Assembly (NCBI GenBank): GCA_910574745.1
Contig: CAJTCE010000014.1
Span: 18,844-82,843 of the forward strand
Source of the DNA: Lachnospiraceae bacterium
GTDB taxonomy: Bacteria > Bacillota > Clostridia > Lachnospirales > Lachnospiraceae
Direction: 5' to 3'
DNA: 64,000 nt
Shown here: one piece after another, positions 57,441 through 64,000 of the stretch
Numbering within the stretch: the stretch's first letter is position 1
Layout: every line of letters starts with the position of its first letter
Made by a program: the position numbers and the translations under genes
Notes under the pieces: generated by a model
Told to the model about the DNA's origin: nothing
The model's input: only the letters and a program-made list of their open reading frames with translations
Databases searched by the model: none

Positions 57441-57499
57441 TTTCACTCCCAATTACTTTTATATGGTATATGTCCATCCATCTGGTAAATTAGATTTTA

Positions 57500-57850
57500 A
57501 TTAATTTTTACTCATGCGACTAATAGCCCTTGAATTATTGTTAATTAACGCTGCCCTGCGTCCCCCTTCCCGGGATCAAAGCCGTTGCACTGGTGCCCGC
57601 CAGCATGGGGTAATTGACACCCCCTGTATAAACCCCACGGCTCCTATTAGGCTGCTCACGATATCATACCTTTTACCGTTTCCCCCAAATAGGGTATCCT
57701 TATAAAGTTGCTGTTTGGCGTGGTGGAATCAACATTCCATCCATATTCTATATCCCGGGTTCCCTGACTTATATCTGCAACTGCTGTTGTCAATCTAAAA
57801 AGCCCCAGTATCTTACAGAATATATTTTTCCTTGTAAACAAGTCATTTTT
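57500..57850 (-). pseudogene. Pre-toxin/toxin-tail remnant, copy 4
   Basis: The frames encode KILGLFRLTTAVADISQGTRDIEYGWNVD and YLGETVKGMIS, then GAVGFIQG and other pieces, with the order seen in the intact tail (DVVQGFNEMRLGWNND, then NDTIYHL). Divergent and broken by stops. Confidence 0.65.
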
Positions 57851-57911
57851 TAAATATACAGAATCATTTAACTTTTAATCTAATAATGTTCTTAATCATG
57901 TTAATCAAATA

Positions 57912-58310
57912 TTATCTTTGTGAAATCTCAATTATTGGTTCCCATTCCGTAACAACATCAATATTATAATTCTGAGTAATTACAATATAATGTTTTAATC
58001 TTAAACATTCGGCATAACCATTAGAAATTGCATTTATTTGTTTTCCAAATTCCCCTTCTTTTATTTCATAAATGACATTTCGAAAATTATTATCCTTATA
58101 CCTCTTTATTTCATTTTTAGAATATAAATTATCTTGTACAATTCCTTCATCCAACATTCGCATTGCTTGAATCATACCAAATTTAATTATTACGCAGAAA
58201 TGACTACCATAGAGTTCTACAATCAATCCCTGTTTTTCGCCATTTAATATTTGCGTTTGATAATTATCCTGCGGAATTTTTCCTGCAAATATTTCTTGCC
58301 ATTTTTCCAT
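57912..58310 (-). CDS. Small hypothetical protein, candidate immunity gene
   Basis: A 132-residue protein starting MEKWQEIFAGKIPQDNYQ, family not recognised. GGAG precedes the ATG at 58310. It shares the array's low GC content and lies next to a decayed immunity-family copy. Confidence 0.6.
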   Translation of the reverse strand: MEKWQEIFAGKIPQDNYQTQILNGEKQGLIVELYGSHFCVIIKFGMIQAMRMLDEGIVQDNLYSKNEIKRYKDNNFRNVIYEIKEGEFGKQINAISNGYAECLRLKHYIVITQNYNIDVVTEWEPIIEISQR

Positions 58311-58364
58311 GTCATTAATCTCCTGTTATCTAATATAGAATTTTAAATACCTTACTATTGATAT

Positions 58365-58530
58365 CCGTCTCCCTGCTTTTCTGTTGGTTAGAATCTTTTT
58401 TCGCCACTCCACCTTACTGGCAAATCATTCTCTACATAATAAATCTCCCAATAATTACTCATTGCTTTTCCACCGTATTTAGTAAAAATAATACTTTCGT
58501 CAATTGATGCATTCTAAATAACTGTATAGA
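58365..58530 (-). pseudogene. Decayed copy of array immunity family A (internal part)
   Basis: Matches 54150-54280: the frames give IDESIIFTKYGGKAMSNYWEIYYVENDLP, with stops downstream. This copy keeps the 13 or so bases lost at 54230 and so shows what the intact reading frame looked like. Confidence 0.82.
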
Positions 58531-58552
58531 GTATTTAACTATTTCGTCACAG

Positions 58553-58650
58553 CTAATCATCTTTCACAACAATTGGATCTACCATATACTGTGCTGCATT
58601 TATTTCACTGGTAGAATAATTTCCCCCTCCATAATTGTTAAACTGCCACC
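58553..58650 (-). pseudogene. Toxin tip remnant (C-terminal end)
   Basis: An open end reads GWQFNNYGGGNYSTSEINAA, then YMVDPIVVKDD and a TAG at 58553, just upstream of the immunity-family copy. It looks like the last 35 codons of a toxin tip without the rest. Confidence 0.55.
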
Positions 58651-58846
58651 CTTGACATCAAGTCAGACGGCTTATGATTTTCGAAGCAGTTCCATTCTCA
58701 TTGAAAAAATCAACACCCTTCAAAGCAATGGTTTTCACTGCCTAAAATTTTACCATCCTTTTTCTGGCTTTACTATAAAAATCTGTTTCTTAATTACGGT
58801 TTTCCTGAACTTTTGGCATCTGATACTCTGTCTTGTTTTTAAGCAT

Positions 58847-60021
58847 TCAATAGATAATACTAATTAACCTTCTGGAAATCAATATTAATGCCTGTGGCTT
58901 ACTTTTCTCTCTAGCTAACTGCTTCTGACAATACGCATAGAAAGCCAGATTCCTCGCCATGCCCTTGGAAAATAGCTGAATCATCTGAATTGCATAGAAG
59001 TATATGGTTCCCTGCAATCTTCTGTCACCCTGTTTTGAGGGTTTAGCGTTACCTTTTCCTGCGGATGAAAAATTCACAGGTGCAATTCCTGCAAAATTGG
59101 CTAACTTATCCGCATTGGAGAATCATTTAATGTCCCCAATATCCAAAAGCAGCTTTGCGACCGTGGTATCACTGACACCGGAAATGATGTTCAGCATACA
59201 CTTAAACCTCGGAAGAAAGTCTGCAATTCCCCTGTCTATCACTTCTAATTGTGCAACATAATGCCTTATATCATGTACCAGCCCTCTCGTAATTTCATCC
59301 TGCTCTGGCTGATAACCCCTTGTGGTATCTCCGTCTGCCTTTACAGCATCCAATATCTTCTGACACCTACGTGCAGAAAACTGATTATGGCTGACCAGAA
59401 TTAATTCCTCTGACAGTTCCTCCACTGCATTCCCTCTCAATAATCTTGTCTTGGAGGGGGATAATGTTCCCATAAGTAAAGTGCTGTTGGTCTGGCAATG
59501 TCCTGAAAAAACTGTTTTAGCTTGGATAAGCTACACAGACCTGCTCATGTAATTGGTTTTTCAAACGAATTTGATGTGTCTTTAAATTCGCCCTGTGGTT
59601 TGTCAACTTACTGAGTGTCCAGTACATGTCTTCCAGCATAGCATCAGGTAATTTGTTTAGTTCATTAATAGCAACTCTAGCAACGCATTGTGCGTCATAG
59701 CTGTCGTTCTTTTTGTACTGTGGTACGCTCTTTTGGTATGCATAGGACAATGCAGGGTTTACGTCCTTTACAATGTAGTTTTTTTCAATCAACCATGCAG
59801 CCAATGCCCTGCCATAGCCATAAGAATTCTCCAACGCAAAAACAATTCCCTTACCGTCAGTACAATACTTTTTACATTTGGTAATTAATTTTCCAAACTC
59901 GGAGGGCTTATTCTGAAAGTAATCTCTCCAAGTTTTTCGTTAAAGCAGTCCATGATGACTGCCGTGTGCTGTTCCTTGTGGAGGTCTAACCCCACGTAGA
60001 TATACTTTGTTTTGTCGTACA
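58847..60021 (-). mobile_element. Decayed IS110-family element (transposase pseudogene)
   Basis: Reading from 60021: MYDKTKYIYVGLDLHKEQHT (N-terminal DEDD domain), then NPALSYAYQKSVPQYKKNDSYDAQ, RPTALYLWEHYP, LPRFKCMLNIISGVSDTTVA, and the C-terminal serine region NFAGIAPVNFSSAGKGNAKP. Frameshifts near 59850, 59520 and 59470 and a TGA near 59120 break it, so it cannot make transposase. IS110 elements use a bridge RNA from a non-coding end; the region upstream of 60021 may contain its remnant. Confidence 0.9.
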
Positions 60022-60480
60022 TAAACTCCTCCAATCTTTGACTTCAAAATACAGGCAACCTCAACTGATAGGCCAGTATCCCCGAATTACGCACTAGGCA
60101 ACGAGATCGGCACGGGTGATTCAGCCAATCCATTTTTGGTTTCTGGATTTTAGGACACCCTGCAGAACACAGGACACGAAACAGAAGAACTCTCCTTCGT
60201 GGTGTGTGATGTTAACTCTGACAAGGAAAGGTTGCAAGTGAATTTTCGACTGGGGAGCATTTTTTTCATTTAAATCATAAAAATGGGCAGAATTGGCTTT
60301 ATGCCAAAAGACCACAACAGAGAAAAAACGGTAATAATGCACAATTTTACTTTCCCGCCACACAAACCAACTTGCTCTTGCCCCTGTGAGAGCCTGTGTT
60401 GCCCCTGTGTGCGATTTTAAGACCGAGGTAGATGTAATGCCCATAATGAAAAATTCAAACCTTGTTGGGGAAATGTGAGA
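60022..60480. other. Non-coding stretch upstream of the IS110 transposase
   Basis: No gene supported; a long minus-strand open frame at 60121-60444 has atypical composition and no ribosome site. This could hold the left-end RNA region of the IS110 element. I could not fold or align it to known bridge RNAs. Confidence 0.35.
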
Positions 60481-60539
60481 GACATGATTTCTTAAAATAC
60501 TGCCAAAATAAGTAGGTTCGAAAATAGTGCAGGTTAAAG

Positions 60540-60567
60540 GAGTGGTGCCAAAAACACGGCACCACTC
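60540..60567. other. Perfect hairpin GAGTGGTGCC/GGCACCACTC
   Basis: A 10-bp perfect stem with an 8-nt loop, about 200 bp upstream of the DUF6809-like gene. No U-run follows. Confidence 0.6.
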
Positions 60568-60607
60568 AATGAAACGCCCACTGGCAGAGCCGTTGGAGGC
60601 TGTCCGT

Positions 60608-60651
60608 CATGGCATAACTTTTCTCTAAATCAGGGGGTTTTTTATGCCATG
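60608..60651. other. Inverted repeat CATGGCATAA/TTATGCCATG
   Basis: 10-bp perfect arms around 24 nt including a T-run. Together with the hairpin at 60540 it gives a structured leader or an element end. Confidence 0.55.
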
Positions 60652-60768
60652 GACACTCTTTTGTCTATTCTGCTTTATTTATTCTGCTGATTTTCATTGA
60701 ATTCTGTGAATGGATAGATTTTCTCTCTTGCGGTATTGTATGTTATCAAAAGGGAGGTGCAATTCATA

Positions 60769-61053
60769 ATGAGCTTGAATATTTTTCAACTATTCTTCAA
60801 TTACTTAGAAAAACGACCTTACAACAACATTTATCAAAACGTCAAACAAGATGCCGATTATATGGAAGCTACAATGCAGGAAAAGGAACTCAACGAGCAA
60901 TACAAAAAACTTGATTTATCGAATGAACAGCGAAAAGTCATAATGCAGTGGATAGATGCCATGCAAGCACAAGAATCTGCTTATGCGGCAGTTGTTTTCC
61001 GGATGGGTACGCAGTGCTGTTTTTCCCTGCTAATGCAACTATCTGACTTATAA
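60769..61053 (+). CDS. DUF6809-like small protein
   Basis: A 94-residue helical protein (QEKELNEQYKKLDLSNEQRK and WIDAMQAQESAYAAVVFRMG). The pattern of QY-KLDLS-EQR and AQESAYA matches a small family found in Clostridia and on integrative elements, which I recall as DUF6809. GGGAGG lies 12 nt before the ATG at 60769. It is the only plus-strand gene in the array and probably arrived with other mobile DNA. Function unknown. Confidence 0.72.
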   Translation: MSLNIFQLFFNYLEKRPYNNIYQNVKQDADYMEATMQEKELNEQYKKLDLSNEQRKVIMQWIDAMQAQESAYAAVVFRMGTQCCFSLLMQLSDL

Positions 61054-61067
61054 AACATACAGAAAAT

Positions 61068-61125
61068 CAGCGGTATTTCATGACTTTTTAAGGTCTTGAA
61101 ATACCGCTGCTACCGTGTTTTTTTA
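61068..61125 (+). terminator. Strong terminator after the DUF6809-like gene
   Basis: CAGCGGTATTTCA and TGAAATACCGCTG are perfect 13-bp arms, followed 10 nt later by a T-run of 8. Confidence 0.85.
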
Positions 61126-61256
61126 GTTGTGAAAGAAATTTGCTTCCCCCTTATACCCCCTGGTGAGTGCCATTGTAACATGGGTGTTTAGGGAGTGTCA
61201 AGGAAAATGCGGACAAAATTTTTACGTTGTTACATACTATATATGTTATTTCATTT

Positions 61257-61538
61257 TTATAATACATTACCTTCTGAATTTTTTATCTGTTGAGGATAAT
61301 TATGATAATTAATTTCTATTAGATTACCCTCTTTAAGTTTTTGAGTTTTGTCGACAATAATTTTTACAATTTTCATTGCACATGCATGGTATTCTTCATA
61401 ATCAGGGTCATCATCATCTAATCCATTATCTGTTTCATAACACGTATCTACTTGTGCTTCGATAATATCCCCGTCTAAATATGTTAGTATATAGATTTGA
61501 GTTGCATTATCATTAATTGATAAGAAAAGATTTTCCAT
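61257..61538 (-). CDS. Candidate immunity protein for the Ntox50-like toxin
   Basis: A 93-residue acidic protein (DNGLDDDDPDYEEYHACAMK) that starts at the ATG at 61538 behind GAGAG. It lies 47 bp downstream of the intact toxin tail, the usual place and size for the immunity partner. Acidic surface is common in inhibitors of nucleases. Family not recognised. Confidence 0.68.
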   Translation of the reverse strand: MENLFLSINDNATQIYILTYLDGDIIEAQVDTCYETDNGLDDDDPDYEEYHACAMKIVKIIVDKTQKLKEGNLIEINYHNYPQQIKNSEGNVL

Positions 61539-61585
61539 AATTCTTCTCTCGTTATCTGAAAAAAACAAATTTTCACCTCTTTCTA

Positions 61586-62930
61586 CTATATCGGTTGTGC
61601 TGGAACAATATGTGTTCCTGTTTTTGAATAATGGATTATTCCCACTGTTGTATCAACCGCTTCATTTGTTGTTGGATTTACATACTGTCCTATTACTTTA
61701 CCAAAGTTAACACGTTCCTTATTTGTAGCTATCCACTCTCCCGTACATGCAAAGTTATCCACTAACCGTTGTGCATCATCCACTGTTCCATTAAAAACAC
61801 TTCTTCCCTCTATAAAATTATTATTTCCTACAATATGTTTGCCTTGTTTTCCAGCGTTTACTGTTGTATCAAATCCATTTACGGTTCGTGAACCACCCTT
61901 TTCCCCCATAGCAGCCTTCTTCGCTATATCCTTCTGCTCTCCACCTGCCAGTGCAGGATTCTTTTTCGGCATGACATACGGTCTCAATGCTGAGCCCGCC
62001 ATTGCAGCCATTCCGGTGCTCAAATGATAGATAGTGTCATTTCCGCCATACAGGGTATCCCTTACCAAATTTCTGGTCCGTGTAGTCCGGTCATTGTTCC
62101 ATCCCAGGCGCATCTCATTAAATCCCTGAACCACATCCGATGAACCCGCCATGCTTGTAATTGCTCCTGCAATCATTCCTGCAAAGCCTATCCCTGTATA
62201 AGATGTACCTGCTCCTGCAAGTCCAAGCAACGTTCCACCTGTCATCTTGGTTATCCCTGTCAAAATCAACCCAGCTCCAGTTACAATTCTTCCTACATCT
62301 CTTGTCGCTAAAAACTCCTGTACTTCATTCTTACAATAATTATAAGCTGCACACTCTAACTGCTCTATGGCAGAAGCTGCACTTCCTATCCACGGCCCCG
62401 CTGGGGATGCATCTATCTTTCCTGCCAGATATGTAGCGAACAGATCCATCCCCATTTTCATTAGTTCATCATCGCCATCGCTTCTTATATTCAGCTCTCT
62501 CGTCTGGTTTCCCTGACTGCTCTGGCTTCCCGAAGTGATCCGCTCTTCCGCACTCTGGACCGCCGCCCCTCCTTTCGTTGTCCCCCGATTTACCCCATTC
62601 ACTTCATTCTTCGTTATCCGGTTTGCCGCCATAGATACTGCGGCCGCCCCGTCTCCCGCCTTTGCCGTCGCCATTTCAGCAGCCCTGCCTGTCTGGTTCT
62701 GGGCATTTCTTGCCCCGTTTCTTGCCGCATCCGCTATGGCAGAAAAGGTATTCTTTATAGTGCTTCCCACAGCCTTATGCCCATCCGGGTCCGCATAATT
62801 CACAGGATTATTCCCTACATAAGTATAGCGGTTCTGGCTTAAGATATTATCCATGGCACCGCCATAGGTGTCACGGCTTAAGAAGGTTCCCGTCGCCATG
62901 TTCAGATAACGCGCCCTAAGATACCTTTAC
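61586..62930 (-). CDS. Orphan RHS-toxin tail with Ntox50-like tip
   Basis: The frame opens after a TAA near 62930 and starts RYLRARYLNMATGTFLSRDTYGG, which is the end of the RHS repeat core ending in NNPVNYADPDG; the first Met is at 62899. A pre-toxin of about 290 residues with hydrophobic helices follows (LILTGITKMTGGTLLGLAG). The tip, about 95 residues, has GKHIVGNNNF, VDNFACTGEW and IIHYSKTGTHIVPAQ, matching the polymorphic toxin type 50 (Ntox50) nuclease. No secretion signal, YD repeats or ribosome site precede it, so it is a displaced tail not made as a full toxin. Confidence 0.85.
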
Positions 62931-63130
62931 ATTCAATCTATCAACTAAAGAATCAGGACTTGGTATCTGCCCTCAAGCTTCTTTTCCAGCCAAATATACC
63001 TGGATGAATCAACATCAAATTCTACATATATGCTTCCTGAATTTGCCTGCTTACCAAATGCATCAATATCTGCCGGATTTGCTACATATGCTTTTGGGAT
63101 TATTTACCCAGCAACAATAAACAAATTATA
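62931..63130 (-). pseudogene. Toxin tip fragment upstream of the orphan tail
   Basis: The minus strand reads IPKAYVANPADIDAFGKQANSGS, IYVEFDVDSSRYIWLEK and a stop near 62945, in the style of RHS/TreTu-type toxin tips. Nothing recognisable precedes it. The orphan tail starts right after its stop, so two tails were joined end to end without the immunity gene in between. Confidence 0.5.
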
Positions 63131-63227
63131 ACCTTGAGTAATTAACTCAAACTTCGCACATAAATTTTAGCTATGCACCTTGAAAATTCAATATCTGGCA
63201 GTTATTCAGTTGTCAATGTTCAGTCAA
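63131..63227. other. Probable IS end and gap
   Basis: Gene-free; the 3' end of the IS4-type element should lie here. No inverted repeat could be confirmed because the other end is beyond the window. Confidence 0.35.
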
Positions 63228-64000
63228 TTACGCCGCTTGCAGCTTCGATTTTAAAAGTGCAGGTATAGCATTCATAAATGCATCTACCAGCTCGTCGATT
63301 TTTTCATCAGAGATATCTATCTGATCCGCAAGCAGAGTCCTGAACATTTGAAGCAGCATTTGAAAAGCCTGTATCCATGTGATATCAGACATCTCATCAG
63401 AAAAGTATAAAAACAGTTCTCCCATAGAACGGGTATCGTTTGATTCCCGGTTCTCCAAGGAAAGCATCATATATCTTGTAAAAACGATTGCTGTATGGGC
63501 AGTCATTGCATCATAAGATATGGACCTGCATTCTTTGCTTAGATTAAGATAGCTCTTGCAGACTTTGAAGAATACTTCAATATCCCAGCGTTTTCCATAA
63601 ATGCGGATAATCTCTTCTTCACTTAGACCCACGTCCGTGGAAATGAGGCAGAGATATTCATTTCTCTTGTTTTTGTTACGGATATAGACCACTTTGGCAG
63701 GGATGGTTTTTCCTTCCTTTACAACGTCCACCATGACGGAAAGCAGATATCTGGAACGTCCACGCCGTTTCTTGTTTTTGTTGTAAATAGTTGTCAGTGG
63801 TATATCTTCGCCGTTATAACGGAAGAACATTTTAGGTGTTTTCTTTACCATTGCAATTACATCATATCCGATTCCTTTGACAGCATGAAGAGAGCTTGGA
63901 GAAGAGAACCAGCTGTCAAAAAGGACATATTTAGCTGGAATATCAGCTTTTTTAGCCGATTTTAAAAGTTCCAGCATGGCGGTCGTTCCCTTTTCAACAG
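63228..64000 (-). mobile_element. IS4-type DDE transposase, cut by the window edge
   Basis: The last 257 codons of a DDE transposase: FDSWFSSPSS carries the second Asp of the triad region, and YGKRWDIEVFFKVCKSYLNL is the Y-R-E-K signature with the catalytic Glu, typical of IS4-family enzymes. The frame stays open through the right edge (VEKGTTAMLELLK). It stops at 63228 with no frameshift, so it may be active. It borders the toxin array on the side from which its parent RHS gene would be expected. Confidence 0.85.

Noticed and set aside
60121..60444. 107-codon minus-strand open frame
   Set aside because: No ribosome site, no family resemblance, composition unlike a protein; more likely non-coding DNA of the IS110 region.
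1..64000. tRNA, rRNA or known riboswitches
   Set aside because: No sequence in the gaps showed a cloverleaf, rRNA or a riboswitch core that I could support.

Overview
The window comes from a low-to-mid GC Gram-positive of the class Clostridia, most likely family Lachnospiraceae. The evidence is strong AGGAGG-type ribosome binding sites, an hprK-glucokinase-murB-rapZ-whiA-crh cluster, YesM/YesN-type two-component systems paired with lipoprotein sugar ABC transporters, an Amt-PII fusion, an LXG-type secretion operon and a DUF6809-like gene. The species cannot be named from the sequence. Most genes are on the minus strand.

1-9 kb: a sugar-uptake and sugar-sensing locus. A ChvE-like binding lipoprotein and its ATPase (cut by the left edge) lie downstream of a membrane-anchored binding protein, a YesM-type histidine kinase, a YesN-type AraC response regulator and a second binding lipoprotein. 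This layout resembles the XylFII-LytS-YesN three-component sugar-sensing systems of clostridia. 9-12 kb: a cyclophilin, then an ammonium transporter fused to a PII domain whose leader carries a promoter followed by a terminator hairpin.

12-18 kb: a type VII secretion LXG effector operon. Two small helical partners, an LXG protein and three tandem membrane proteins (probable immunity proteins) follow each other, with a fragment of a toxin 3' end stranded between immunity copies 1 and 2.

18-32 kb: housekeeping genes: class II aldolase, a lipid kinase, the conserved run ftsH-uvrC-hprK-glcK-murB-rapZ-whiA-crh, and pyrG. The HPr-like protein has Glu in place of the phosphorylatable His15, so it is Crh-like and probably acts only in HprK/CcpA regulation.

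32-47 kb: GH3 beta-glucosidase with a divergent AraC regulator, a chemotaxis receptor, a diguanylate cyclase, a GIY-YIG protein, and an operon of FAD oxidoreductase, sugar ABC transporter (binding protein, permease, ATPase) and a second YesM/YesN pair.

47.5-64 kb: an AT-rich accessory region which I read as a reservoir of polymorphic-toxin parts. About a dozen small, unrelated, mostly unrecognised genes (candidate immunity genes) alternate with fragments of RHS/YD-type toxin tails. One tail is intact (RHS core end, pre-toxin, Ntox50-like nuclease tip) with its neighbour immunity gene. Others are decayed, including a frameshifted Fic/Doc-like tip, several copies of the same pre-toxin region, and three decayed copies of one immunity family. 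A broken IS110-type element, a structured non-coding stretch with a DUF6809-like gene, and an IS4-type transposase cut by the right edge punctuate the array. The parent full-length RHS toxin gene is not in the window and may lie beyond the right edge.
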